Shown here piece by piece: positions 13,301 to 24,690 of a DNA stretch of 64,000 bases (within the stretch, counting starts at the first letter, position 1; each line of letters begins with the position of its first letter). The notes below the pieces were generated by a model. That model did no database searches. It was not told the origin of the DNA and was given only the letters and a program-made list of their open reading frames with translations. This DNA is from Lepisosteus oculatus. Its lineage: Eukaryota > Chordata > Actinopteri > Semionotiformes > Lepisosteidae. The stretch lies in contig NC_090711.1 in NCBI RefSeq assembly GCF_040954835.1, positions 7,137,501 through 7,201,500 on the forward strand, read 5' to 3'. The translations under genes were made by a program, and so were the position numbers.

Positions 13301-16300
13301 CAGCAAACATTGTGACTGCCATATGGAAAAGCTGATAGTGATAGATTTTGCTAAAAAAAAGTCCTTATTTCCTTATTTTCGTCTGTTTTGGCAAAGATGT
13401 TAAGTGTTTGAAAAGAACAGTCTTATCTGTTCAGAACAGTTTGTACAGTCTACCCTTTCTAGGACAAATTATTCAAAGATTCACATGCAGCTTTGAATAA
13501 CTATGTTTCAGTAAATGTCGAACCAAAATTAGCTCATAGTGATATTTTTATGGCCCAGCCAACGTGGTGTGTATTTATTGGTGTATTTTATCTTGTTTTT
13601 CAGATGGCAGACTGTGGAGGGCTGCCTCAGGTTGTTCAAGTAAGTAGATGAATTATGTGTAACTATTTTCAGAAGACAAGATTCATATAGAAGAAACTGC
13701 AGCGAGACAGTGCAGTCAGGACTTCAGACAAGCATGCTTACCTCCAGCTGAGGTAAATGCTATTTCTATAGCGCATTATGTTACACTGTGTGATCTTCAC
13801 CAGTGAAAAATCGCAAAACAGGATTTTATTGGGACACTACCTGTGGTAGCTCACCTGCTCTTTTGAGTAGTGCCAAGATGTCTTTAATGAACACAAGTGG
13901 CCTGGATATTAATTTAACATCTCTTCCAAAGCCTGTCTTCCGTCATTGTAGTTGTGTCTTGGTATGTCTGTCTTACTGGTCTGACACCACTTTCAAAGAC
14001 AGCAGACAAGTAACCATGTCCATCCCTCATGTTTGTAGACATGGAGATCATAATAATTAATAATAATAATAGCTTACACTTATATAGCGCTTTTCTGGAC
14101 ACTCCACTCAAAGTGCTTTACAGGTAATGGGGACTCCCCTCCACCACCACCAATGTGCAGCCCAACCTGGATGATGCGACGGCAGCCATAGTGCGCCAGA
14201 ACACTCACCACTCATCAGCTATTAGTGGAGAGGAGAACAGAGTAATGAAGCCAGTTCATAGGTGGGGATTATTAGGATAATGATTTTACACTTTTCAATA
14301 ATGACCATCTTCTTCTTGCAGCCTGGCAAGCTAGCAGAGGCCTTCAAGTACTTTGTTCAGGGAATGGGCTACAGTGAGTAATCTTTTCTCAATTTGCTTT
14401 TTCAGCCTCCTTACTGTCAGACATAATGTTGCATTAGTTTTTGTGTTCGACTGATTGATTTACACTGTCTACATGTACCGAGTATGGTTTTTGCTCAGAG
14501 TGTCCCGTCTGCAAAGGTGTTTCTGTGTCTTAGCATCTCTTTCCCATAGAAGATAAAATCTCCTGCTGTCTCCCTTTCAGCTGTATTTTTCCACACCACA
14601 GAGGTATTGTGATCTATACATCCCATTGCTAATTTCCTTCTTTGGTATATAGAGTCAGAACACTTCTTCACTGATGTCTCTATCTCGGTTTGACAGACTT
14701 GAACAGACGTTTTGTTTTCTCTTTTTCTTTATTCTGTAGAAACCTTTTGTTTTTCTCTCAGTTCTAGATCTATTTTTTCCGTATTTTACTTGTATTTAGG
14801 AGACCTGCCCTGAAAAAAACTGCTTTTCCAATAGAATGTTACAAATTAGGATGCTTGAATGCAATAGCTTAGTTTTCACAGCTGAATTTATACACCTTAC
14901 TGCTAAGTCCAGACTAGTAAGCATCATACTCAGATGTGTACTGGTTGAACATAATTGATTTTATTAAAGGAGGAATTAGTGCATGCAGTCTGGCAGATCT
15001 GCAACCTTATCCATAAGAATTTCCATTTTCCAGGCTGATATATCTGAACATGGCTTTATAGAGGATCAGTGTTATGCTCTTATTACTCATCTGGAATACT
15101 ACAAACACATAGACAAGCATAACATAATTAATTGGCAACCCACAGTACACATGCTGTGACTTTGGGAGAATGACTTAAATATTTGATACAGGACATACTG
15201 CAGTGCATTTAATCATTTACAGCCTTTTGGCCAGTAGAACTCTGCCATGTTACCTGAAATGATTACCTGAACAACTGCCAGCTTCTTGAAAGGCTGAGCA
15301 TTAAGTCAATTTTAAGGCTCCTGCTCTCAAGTCAAGTGGCTTGCACTAATGCTTTTCTTCTTGTACTCATGGTGCATTACTGCTCCTCACAGAATTCCTT
15401 CTTAACCCTAAGCTTTCCATCTAGTAAAAAATCTAGTTATTCCACAATATATTCTTGGCCTCCTTGACATCACCTTTATTATGAATGAACAAGTAAAATG
15501 TTTTGGGACAGCTCAAAACGCACTGGTGTTGGGTCTACCCTGAACTTGCAGACAAAAGCATGTTTCTCTCATTCAGAAGTGTATATTCATTTTGAGTGAC
15601 TGCAAACACAGATTGGTATTAGACCAAACTCGTCTGAGTGATGTAAAGGCTTGTGTGCCATGATTTCCCATAAATGTTAAATGTTAGCTGCAAATTAAAA
15701 CCTGTCTGACGTGTGTTCAAATATTCGCATGTGGCAGTTTCAATTTCAGGGACCTGAGGCCTTTCAAGAAAGTTTCAAGTTTTTTTTTTTTAATTGATTT
15801 AACAATGCATTCCTCCAGGAGGTTAATTTGTGGCATACGTCTGTCTGAGCTGCTGTTGTATAGTTTAATTCAATTTTTTCCACAGAGGAGAATATTTAGA
15901 TTTTGTTTATTACTTAATCTGTTAGTGTTAGGCTAAATATAAATACAGGCAGTGTTTTGGGACTAGTTGTGACGTTGAAAGCTCATATTACTAAGGAGAG
16001 GGACTGACATGACTGAACTCTAATGATATCACTGTCTTGTTTTCAGTGTTGCGTAACCATGCTTGTAAGTAATTGTTTTCTATTAAGAAAAGGATGTTTC
16101 TAGCATGACTTGCACTGAGCCATGCCAATATATATTGGCATTCTGAAATCCTCCGAGTGTGAATCCATTTTCTTTTATTTCACTTTAAGGTACAGTGGCC
16201 CCTATAATGAAGACGTAGCTTTTATGCAATTCAGAGCCCAATTTTTACCAGTTACCTCTTATAAAACAGACCATTACAAATCATTAGACACAGATACCAG

Positions 16301-19300
16301 ATATAATCATGCAAAGTGTATATGAAGCTTGCAATAAATATTGGAAGCATTTTTAATGAAATGTGGGGCATTGTATTCTTAAACTTTATCAAACTTTCAC
16401 TGTTATTCAGTGTCTAAGATTCTCCTGTTGATACATTTTGAAAAGTTGTGTATATATCAGAGTTATTGGTGACAAGGGGTGCAAACGTGAGGGGAAGTAT
16501 TTGGGCTTCTTAATGTCTTTAAAGAAGGCGAAGCAGCTGTCCTTTTTTACAGGGGCAAGAAATACTTTTTTTTATTAAAACATTTTGTTACTGGAATGAG
16601 TAATTATTTTGTGAATGTTAACTTGGTTACCACTGGTGGACAGTCCTGTACTTTATAATGCAAACAAACTTTACTTTGCTGTGAAGTAAGGTAAAAGTAG
16701 GGACACTTCTCAGATTTTTACATTTTGTTTTTGCTTTTTTTAATTAATAAATGCCTGTTTATTCCCCTGCCAGGTATTTCCTAACATAAAGAATATAAAT
16801 GAAGCTAAGCTTTATTGACTTGAGAACTGAGGAAATATGTTTATGTAATAAATGTACCCTCTTGCTGAGTAAAGCCTATTTTTATTCAGATTTCAGCAAG
16901 TTAAAAAAAAAACTGATTTCTAGTTGTAACAAATATATATAGAAAAACTAAGGTTGCTGCTGGAAGAGGTGTTAGTGGGGCCAGCAGGGGGCGCTCACCC
17001 TGCAGTCCATGTGGGTCCTAATGCCCCAGTTTAGTGACGGGGACACTATACTGTAAACAGGCACCGTCCTTCGGATGAGACGTAAAACCGAGGTCCTGAC
17101 TCTCTGTGGTCATTAAAAATCCCAGGGCGTTTCTCGAAAAGAGTAGGGGTGTAACCCCGACGTCCTGGCCAAATTTCCCATTGGCCCTCGCCAATCATGG
17201 CCTCCTAATAATCCCCATCTATGAATTGGCTACATTACTCTGCTCTCCTCCCCACTGATAGCTGATGTGTGGTGAGCGTTCTGGCGCACTATGGCTGCCG
17301 TCGCATCATCCAGGTGGATGCTGCACATTGGTGGTGGTGGAGGGGAGTCCCCATTACCTGTAAAGCGCTTTGAGTGGAATGTCCAGAAAAAAGCGCGATA
17401 TAAGTGTAAGTGTAACAAACTTCAGACCAATTAAGTGATCAATTTTCATAGTAAATTGCTGCATAACCATTGTTAATGGATTTAGATGGAAGTGGTTGCT
17501 ATTGCCTTTCACAACCTGGTCATCAATCAACAGGTAACTAAGTGAAGGACATTTAAAAACAATGTAATTGGATGCTGAAAGATATCTTTGGCTGATTCAG
17601 ATATTTAAAAGGCACTGGTTACTGCCTTGGAAATTAATCTCAATGTGTACTGATGTCAATACAGAAGCCACAGGCTTCTCAGAAAGGGAGTGTTTGAAAT
17701 TAACACCAAGCAGTCCAGAGAGTTGTAGGAACCACTTCAGACTCGAGACTGCCATCCTTCATCTGGTCTGAGTCTCTACTTAATGTCATGTTACCGTTAG
17801 TATCAGAACCTCATATTAGCCTTTGTTTCTGTGTTTTGAAATTAAGAATGAGTAACAGATGGCACTCTTCTCTCTGATCCATGAATCTTGAAAGACGTGT
17901 CTACTTTCGCTCAAGATGTCAGACTGAGGCCCTGATTATTTGGTCGATAGAAATCATGAGAGTTAAGGTGTTAACCTATGGTATTCCAGGGTTTCAACTT
18001 CGGGACATTCTCGTATTGTGTCCTTGATGTTATGTGCTTACTTAAGAATACAGTATGTGTAATTGTGAACACCAAATACACTTTAAAATCTCCACAAACT
18101 GTACATATTTTTCATTGTATTTTAAATGTAAGCATTTTTTATTCCCAGTTTTTTTTTAAACCCTTAATTCAAAAAACAAATCTGGTTGTGAAGCGTGAAG
18201 ATGGCTAAAAAATAATTTTCCCGTGTCTTAAGAAATATGAGTGGATGTCGCAGTGCACGGTCTGTCTGCATGTGCCGACACAATGGAAATGTCTTCCCCT
18301 ATGCAAATGTAAGAGAAACTTTCTCTTGTATGTGATGTTATCATTCAAAGGTGTCCCCCAGTTGACTTATTTTGGGGGGGGAAATTGGCGTGGGTGCTTG
18401 AATGGGGACCTCAGGTGATGAATGAAGCATCTGAACATTTGTTTCTTCCAGCCTTTTGATTTGATTCCAGACAGTGATTCATCTTTGCTGCACAGGAAGT
18501 GAACCTGGTATCAAAAAGATGTGATACATGCAAATTCCAACAGCAGAACTGAGCAGAAATACGTCTGAGCTGCGTAAATGTCTAATCTTCCCCACGGGTG
18601 TTGTGATGTTTGTTGAAAGATGGCTTTGAACCATGAAGAAATGCCCTGAGTAACAGGCTAGCACCAGTGCACAACAGAGTAGAGAAGAAGACTGCACATC
18701 TTTCAGGTCCCACTCTTCTTTCATCCGGCTGGGGTGGACTTGGCCGGTTTTGTTTTCCTTCTTATTAACAGATCAGGGAAAAAATTGAAAGCTTCATTTT
18801 AACACAAACCATGCCTAGAGTGGCCGAACTGATGTGTATGAGATCTAATCTACCAAAAAAACTTTTTTGAAGGACAATGGAGTGTTTACGAGACAAAGGA
18901 CTGGGAGAGAGCAACCTCGTATTATTTCTTCTTTTAATATTATTTTAAAGTCTGTTCAAGAGGAGCAAAGGGGTAGATGTCTTTATGTTTACACAAAAGG
19001 TGTCAGAAAATACCAGATTAAGACCAAGCTTTGTCTAAGAACCAATAACCTGAATATATATTTCCATGTCCCTCCTTATTTTTCTTCCTTCCTCCTCCCC
19101 CCTCAATGCTAACAGTCCCTTACGTTCAGCTCAGCCACCTGAACAGCGAATCAGGTACCAGGATCTTGTGCCCTGGGCACTGCTGCACTAGTCCTTCAGT
19201 GGTACCATCTTTACAACACGCCTTCTGTTCCTTACACTTGTATGCCCATGCTGTTTGCCTCTCATATTTTGCAATTCCTTTTTTTTTTCTGTTGTTGTCA

Positions 19301-20051
19301 TGCATGATCTGTGTCACGATTTTGAATTCTTTCCCAAACTTGAGGCGGTGGTGTGGGGAGCAAGAAAGCGTTCATCTCAGCCTCTATTCATTCATTCATT
19401 CAGTCGCTGCTGTCTTGTTCCCTGTCTGTCTGTTTGTACCGTAAAGTTCTTTTTTCTGTGTGATGCATGTTGCATTTTACATATCAGAGTTTGGATGGGC
19501 TGGGGGGGAGGAGGGGGTTAATTATTGACGAAGTAACTGACACTGACTTCTTCAGTGATTCCTTCAGAGTAATGGGAGAATAATGAACCATGAATTTCAT
19601 TCAACTTCAGCAAAAAGGGCTTTTTTAAAATGGAGCCCATGTAAATGTATATGATAATGTGTACTTTTATTCAAACATTTTTCAAAAGCTGACGATGACT
19701 ACATCTCGCATATCCTCTCATTTCCAAAGAGGTGATCAGACACCACAAGGGCCTCATTATTCTCCCAGAGCTGCCGGCGGACATTTTCGTTTCGAGTGTT
19801 CGCGATGTCGGCAATCGCTTACCTCGTGCCTCGCGGGCGGCCGTTTGACGTGCCCTTTCCTCTCCTCGGCAGTGCCCACAGCCAGCATGACCCGGCTCGT
19901 CCGCTCGCGCACCCACTCCTCGTCCAGCGTGGGATCCGCGGACGGGGCCCGCAGCCGCTCCCAGACCGGCAACCAAGTGGAGGGGGCCGGGGCCGCCACC
20001 GCCGGCAACGACACCCAGGCCAGGCCTCAGACCATGGAGGTCTCCTGCTAA
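1310..20051 (+). CDS. ndrg3: N-myc downstream-regulated protein 3 (NDRG3), spliced, about 373 aa
   Basis: NDRG proteins have an alpha/beta-hydrolase fold without hydrolase activity; NDRG3 is known as a lactate-stabilised effector of hypoxic growth signalling. Coding exons: 1310-1360 (inferred), 5747-5852, 6777-6897, 8147-8209, 8465-8525, 9512-9598, 10146-10202, 10557-10660, 11621-11686, 12738-12789, 13215-13262, 13604-13639, 14322-14373, 19116-19154 (cassette), 19873-20051. From 5747 on, all introns are GT-AG and all phases close, giving 1122 nt including the stop. Signature pieces: [96 protein letters not shown] and the family C-terminus MEVSC. At the nucleophile elbow (about residues 120-124, GIGVG) Gly stands where a catalytic Ser would be, as in the family. 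Paralogue choice rests on the PYVQLSHL cassette, the EELQ...[17 protein letters not shown] stretch and SLA2 next door. The N-terminal 17 residues are uncertain. Confidence 0.95.
1361..5746 (+). other. ndrg3: ndrg3 first intron (if the 1310 exon is right)
   Basis: About 4.4 kb of AT-rich sequence between the inferred first exon and the first certain exon. I searched for an exon encoding the classical NDRG N-terminus (EIKPLL, FQDFDCQ-like) and did not find one. Around 3400-3470 a faint resemblance to a fish SINE tail (CAAGGTGCTTAACC) is visible. Apart from the 5598-5669 candidate, nothing else is supported. Confidence 0.5.
5598..5669 (+). CDS. ndrg3: Alternative ndrg3 first-exon candidate (24 codons)
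   Basis: ATG at 5598 starts an open stretch of 24 codons ([15 protein letters not shown]..., ending EEPECV) that stops exactly at a GTAAGT donor at 5670 in phase 0. Splicing over a 77-nt intron to 5747 would keep frame with EHDIETPHG. Short unique first exons joined to EHDIE are known in the family (NDRG4 has one). No homologue of this peptide is recognised, so it may be chance. Confidence 0.25.
14050..14276 (-). repeat. SINE-like repeat, copy A (3' half, reverse orientation) with TAA microsatellite
   Basis: 14073-14276 is about 90% identical by eye to the reverse complement of 17200-17410, including the block CACCTGGATGATGCGACGGC (one base differs in this copy) and the end TTATATAGCGC...AAAGTGCTTTACAGG. 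A (TAA)n run at 14050-14070 is the A/T-rich tail of the element read in reverse. The copy is truncated and lies in the ndrg3 intron directly upstream of exon 14322. Confidence 0.75.
14322..14373 (+). CDS. ndrg3: ndrg3 exon encoding [17 protein letters not shown]
   Basis: This 52-nt exon is bracketed by a TTCTTGCAG acceptor and a GTGAGT donor. It encodes the last strand/helix segment of the hydrolase fold and ends in phase 1 just before the variable C-terminal tail. Losing it would shift the frame. It is flanked 45 nt upstream and about 2.6 kb downstream by copies of one SINE-like repeat in opposite orientations. Confidence 0.95.
16047..16064 (+). CDS. ndrg3: Candidate 18-nt cassette microexon of ndrg3
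   Basis: Eighteen nucleotides are preceded by a good acceptor (CTGTCTTGTTTTCAG) and followed by GTAAGT. Phase 1 on both sides allows insertion without frame shift between GY and PTASM, giving MLRNHAL before PTASM. It sits where the family varies its C-terminal tail by cassette exons. The length is short enough that chance cannot be excluded, and I know of no counterpart. Confidence 0.3.
16942..17410 (+). repeat. SINE-like repeat, copy B (near full length)
   Basis: The longest copy of the family here, about 470 nt: it starts AAAAACTAAGGTTGCTGCTG, passes GGGGCCAGCAGGGGGCGCTC, and ends with GTAAAGCGCTTTGAGTG and GCGCGATATAAGTGTAAG, the kind of 3' tail that fish SINEs share with L2/CR1-type LINEs. 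No clear tRNA box B is seen. Intronic in ndrg3. The family name cannot be assigned without a repeat library. Confidence 0.75.
19116..19154 (+). CDS. ndrg3: ndrg3 13-codon cassette exon ([13 protein letters not shown])
   Basis: 39 nt between CTAACAG and GTACCA, phase 1 on both sides, encoding [13 protein letters not shown] when joined to the A of the preceding exon. Human NDRG3 has isoforms with and without a near-identical segment at this point, so this cassette identifies the paralogue. Skipping keeps frame and yields [11 protein letters not shown]. The donor (GTACCA) is weaker than the other ndrg3 donors, consistent with regulated use. Confidence 0.9.
19873..20051 (+). CDS. ndrg3: Last coding exon of ndrg3: Ser/Arg-rich tail
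   Basis: It encodes [18 protein letters not shown], then an SADGARSRS segment, a Gly/Ala-rich stretch and the invariant MEVSC terminus, stopping at TAA 20049-20051. The RSRTHSSSS part corresponds to the phosphorylated tail of NDRG proteins. The exon is far more GC-rich than the surrounding introns, producing long but meaningless open frames on both strands. Confidence 0.95.
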
Positions 20052-21875
20052 GACGCGCCAGTCGGCTGGCCCTCCCTCCCCTGCGTTCCTCTTCCTGCCA
20101 GTTCCCCCCCGCCCCCAGCTCAGCGAGCGCTGTAGGGAGCCACATTATAAAGATCGACACATCCCGTAGACGCCTTCCAGTCATAAGAGCAGTGAGGACA
20201 ACAAGACAAAAAAATGTCAAGAGCTTGCCATCTTCCACCATGTACCCAGTTATTGTTTCCCAGTGGTGTGTGCATGCCTCCGGTGTCAGTCTGACAGCGG
20301 TTATTTTGGCGTTTTAACCTTTTATTTTTGTCTGTTAAGTCTCGGGGTTTTTTTCACTGGGCTGAAAATGATTAAGAAACCAGACGTTACTACGGCTGGG
20401 GAGGAAACAGAATCATGACAAGACGAGCGAAGGAAGATTAATTTGCCTTTTTGTTGGCCCACTGCTGCAGTAGTCTTCCCTTGCAGCTTGTGGATTAAGA
20501 ACACACAAAGCAGTCGGCTCTCTCTTTCGTCTCCGTCTGTGAGCTCTCTTTCACTTGGCTCTTTGTTCCCAGATACTACACACACATGCTCATACAGTAC
20601 ATGAACACAGACTTTTTTTTTTACGCCATCGTGCTTTGTGAAAATTCAGTGCTCGCTTCCTTCAATCGAGAAATGTAGTGTGACATTGTTCTAGTCCAGT
20701 ACCTTTTTATAACGCAGTTATGGCATGGCGAAAGTGTACGAGTATATTTGTCAGGTTTCTTTAGGTCTGTTACTTAAGTGTTTTCACTTGTACTAGCATC
20801 TAAAGTATTTTCACCCCCAAGACGGTTGTGTTTGATTTGCAGATTTTTTATTTGTGGACCAAAGCTTACATCTGAAACAGGAGAGAACTGTAATGTAAAG
20901 TGAAGCCCGTGTTAAAAAGGTGTCAGACACTGGGGAAACGAACAGACAGATGGAAAATTGAGATGAAGTTCACCATTACAGCACCTGGATGTCTTCAGTG
21001 TTGTACTGAACAGCTTGTCAACAATGCTGTGTCTGCATTTGACAGGCCAACAGGTCTTTTAAAATAGAGTAATTTCTGTGGTTAAAGGCGGTTTTTGTCT
21101 CTACGCCTTTACCAAAAAAAACAATTAACAGTAGCAATGAAATCTGCCAAGTCTCAATATATCCTCGAGTCCAGGGTAATATTAGAAGCCTTTTCTGTCT
21201 GTACTCTATTAACACAGGTTTCATTATATGAACAAATTTACATGCATGAATAACTATAAGTTGAGAGGCACATGTAGAGGTGCAACAATATTTATGTACT
21301 TAAACCTAGACTGTTAGTAAAGCTTTCCTTATTAGTAGTTGGCAGGAAAGACGAGCCATTGTTCTTTGTTTTTAATGGGATCCTAAATTACTTTAAAGTA
21401 CCATAATCATGAAACATCTTTTGAATATATTTGATGAGCTTTTGCAGTGTATCTGAAGCTTTGCATTGTAGTGTTTCAATCAAGGAAAGGAAACTGTACA
21501 GCACTTAATTTTTTCATTCATTTTCTTGGTTAATTGCATTTTGAGATTAAACTTTATTCATTTTTCGCGTGACGAAAAACAAAAAGAATGACTGGTTTGA
21601 CAAAACTGTTCAAGGAAAAAAAAATAAGAGTAACATTTTTATATAGGTTGCATTAGTTTGTTCATTTTTAATGGTGGTAGGTGTCATACATTAAGTGTTA
21701 TTTAATGTCTTCACTGTGTGATATTCACTGCTGTTCCTGACTGAATGAAATCATGGATGAGCTTGTGATGATGCTTTCTGTCTTCAAGCAGGGAAAATAC
21801 ACTTCTCACTGTCTGCTGATTATATCGATTTGTACTGATTATTAAATAAAGCTAGAAGTTGTAAATTAGCTATAA
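20052..21875 (+). other. ndrg3: ndrg3 3' UTR
   Basis: About 1.8 kb of AT-rich sequence after the stop codon, without coding potential, running to a canonical AATAAA at 21845-21850. The end point is inferred from that signal; longer or shorter forms are possible. Confidence 0.6.
21845..21850 (+). terminator. ndrg3: Polyadenylation signal AATAAA, probable ndrg3 end
   Basis: Canonical hexamer in ATTAAATAAAGC, about 1.8 kb after the ndrg3 stop, with T-rich sequence downstream. It is the first clear hexamer in a plausible position. Confidence 0.5.
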
Positions 21876-22734
21876 CTGACAGGTTTCAATTATTTTATCC
21901 AGAAAAGGCATGTTACTTCAGACTGTGCAAGACGTACGACTGAAAATGTGTGAAAAACATGACTTATTAGATATTTTGAACACAATTCCAGGTTCCTTAA
22001 CACAATAGACAAAAATAATACCAAGGTTATAGACATAGCATTTAAGGCACATAGTGTTTGCATTTGAATGCATTGTCAACTGCTGGCTTGCCAGCACAGT
22101 GCCCTTCTCTGTACATACCTTCTGATTTAGATATACAGTGAACAGTGTTACATGCTAATGGTATCCACAGCCACAGGGTAGGCTTTATATGGCTTTCTAG
22201 ATGGCAAACACTTTACATACCTTTACATCCAGTATTATCCAGGACTGGTATGCCTTTCTCTTTTGTGCAATAATGGGAAATTCTTCAATAGACAGCCCTT
22301 GTGCAGATGCAGCCATTATTGAGCTCAATACGCACAGCAATGCATAGCTGGGTCTACCCTGCAAAACAGACAAACTACTAAAGTCTCTAACCCTTTGTAT
22401 ACATTTCTGTCTCATGTAGTACCTGACAGGTTGATTTCCGGCTCTGGATTTCATCCTGTTCTTTGAAGTTGATTCCTCCTTCTCTTGAGAACCTTGTTAG
22501 ATGTAAACTACTGTTGATTTTATTAAGTCAGTTCTTATCGTACTTTAACAGACCTCAAGGCAGTTTTTGTGACTGGTACAGAGTTGCATCTCTAAGCTAA
22601 CATGATACAGTAATTATTACATACATTCCACAGCATGATTAATTGCTAAAACTATTGTCGTGAATATGTGTTGATATATTTGTCCCGCTTCAGTACTAAC
22701 CTGTGCTCTGGCTCCTGCATTACTGTGTTCTTTC

Positions 22735-23065
22735 TGGGACCACCTAAAACAAGGTGCTGGTTGGCACTAATGCCTAAAGAGCTCCAGGGTCTTGGTTTGA
22801 TTCCAGCCTTGAGTGCTTGGGAGGGTTTCTCCATGATCTCCCTATGTTCACATGAGTTTTTTACAGGAGTTCCAGTTTTGACCTACCTCCCAGACATGCA
22901 GGGTAGCTGGAGTGGTTGTTGTAAATTGTCAGGGGGAAGGGAGGTTACAGAGGTTTCATATTTGGAGTGCTCCCAGTGCAGCCAACACCTGCTGTGCACC
23001 TACAGAATGGAAAAACAAAAGCCTAATGGCCTGAATGGCCTTTCTCATTCCTGGACTTTCTGGTG
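22735..23065 (+). repeat. tRNA-derived SINE remnant
   Basis: A box-A-like TGGCACTAATG at about 22759 and a box-B-like GGTTTGATTCC at about 22795 are followed by the familiar fish-SINE body (ATGATCTCCCTATGTTCACATG..., then CTCCCAGACATGCAGG). It ends near AATGGCCTGAATGGCC at about 23030. The single long open frame across it is an artefact of the repeat. Confidence 0.7.
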
Positions 23066-23244
23066 CTCATATGAGCCCTTCATCCATTGTCTCACTGGTG
23101 AATGTTTACTGCAAGGAACATATTCAGTTACTGCAACAGACTATGAAAAGAATACAAACTGAAAGAAAACGTAGTGAAGAGGATTTTTGAAGTCACATCT
23201 TGAATATTCTTTCCCTCCTGAAGTCACTGTAGGTTGAAATAACT

Positions 23245-23400
23245 AATACTTGAACTTGAACTTTATTGCCGTATGTAACCGGTACATGTACTGGTACAAT
23301 GGAATTCTTACTTACAGAAAGTCTTTCGATTGTTTAAAAAAAGTGTAAAAACACAAAGTGCAGACAGTGCATCAAGACAATGTACAAGTAAACAGTTTAA
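23245..23400 (+). repeat. TE 3'-tail fragment (TTTATTGCCGTATG... type)
   Basis: GAACTTTATTGCCGTATG and GTACATGTACTGGTACAATG followed by GAATTCTTACTTACAG resembles a common dispersed fish repeat. Boundaries are approximate and the family is not identified. Confidence 0.45.
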
Positions 23401-24569
23401 ATGTAAACAATGCAGACATGAAGACAATGGCTGGAGATGTAATAACTACAACACCAAGCAATAAGACATCTGAGAAGAATGGCCTACTGATTTTGATAAG
23501 GCTAAAAATCAAGCTGATATACTGTACACTGGACTACGTCAAAAAATGACTGCTTCATCTTTTAGTCTTTTTTGCTTTCGGAATCTGTTTGGTAACACTG
23601 GCCAAAGTTTCCAACCTCAACCTTTTATTTTTGTTTTGTTGTTTGCACAAGGTTGGACCACAAATGACACATTTATGGTTGAACTATTTTTAGCATGAGG
23701 TACATCAGATACAGAACAAACCAAAAAGACTTAGTGTGCTGTTAAGGCTTTCACAGTGCTGAATCGTCTTTCCAAGCACATATGTTCGCGTGCAACCTTC
23801 ATTATCTGTTGATTTCTCAATGTCCTCTTATTTCAATTTCCCCATTGGCTGCAAATGATTTTCCACAAACGTGGTTTGCTTGTTTTTTCTTTTACAACTT
23901 GACATCTTCTCTGTCGAGTGAAGACAAGTTCTCACTGCTGAAATAGTCTTATCTGATATCCTGTTTGGTTCCAATCAAAGGCTCTCTGTCAAGCACATCA
24001 GAGTCAGCTTGTGTAACTTAGATTTACAGTATGTCAATAGTATCCCACCAAATCAGTTTTAATAAAACGTGATCCCACCTAAGCAGTCTTACATAAATGA
24101 ATGTTATAAGATGTTTTGCAGGACTTCAGCCATGATCATCCATGGACTTCATTGTCCTCCATGAAAGTTAAAGAACATTGGAAACATCCTTGAGAAGCTT
24201 GCAGGGCTCTGCAACCTATTTGCAACAGGAATTATTGATGTCCTTAAATTCATTGACTGTTTTTGCTATTGCTTGTAATGGCGCAGACCGCTGATACAGT
24301 ATATTCACTCTCTGTTGTGAAGCCATCTCCCATGCCAGCTAGTATGTTTCTTGTCCAGCTTGTCTGGTATGACCGCAAGGCATCACGTAGTGTACAGTAT
24401 ATTGGTGAAACCGAATTCTGTCAGAATATTCCAGAGCACAGCAGTGCTAAAATGAAAAGGGCACAGTAGATGTTCGCCCTCACAGCTATGGCCTCGTCTG
24501 CCAGTTTAACCTGTCCTTGCTCCTACTGAATCACCATCCAGTGCTTGATGTTACGAAGCACAACTCTGC

Positions 24570-24690
24570 ATACAGTATACAGCTGAGGTGGTAGCGAGTC
24601 TATAAATGAGCTGAGGTTTGCAGATAATGTGATCCTGCTCGGCTGAAAAATTGGCTGACCTTCAAACACTGACAGATTCTCAGCAACTAA
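24570..24690 (+). mobile_element. Degenerate LINE reverse-transcriptase fragment
   Basis: One frame around 24606-24645 reads NELRFADNVILLG before a stop. This resembles the LRFADD catalytic block of non-LTR reverse transcriptases, with the second Asp changed to Asn and stops on either side. It is too short and decayed to classify (RTE-like by feel) and cannot be active. Confidence 0.35.

Noticed and set aside
19796..20317. Open frames on both strands (173 aa plus, 140 aa minus)
   Set aside because: Wrong-frame readings of the GC-rich last ndrg3 exon; the true frame is fixed by MTRLVRSRT and MEVSC.
22668..23162. 164-codon plus-strand open frame
   Set aside because: Runs through a tRNA-derived SINE with box-A and box-B-like motifs; no protein-like conservation.
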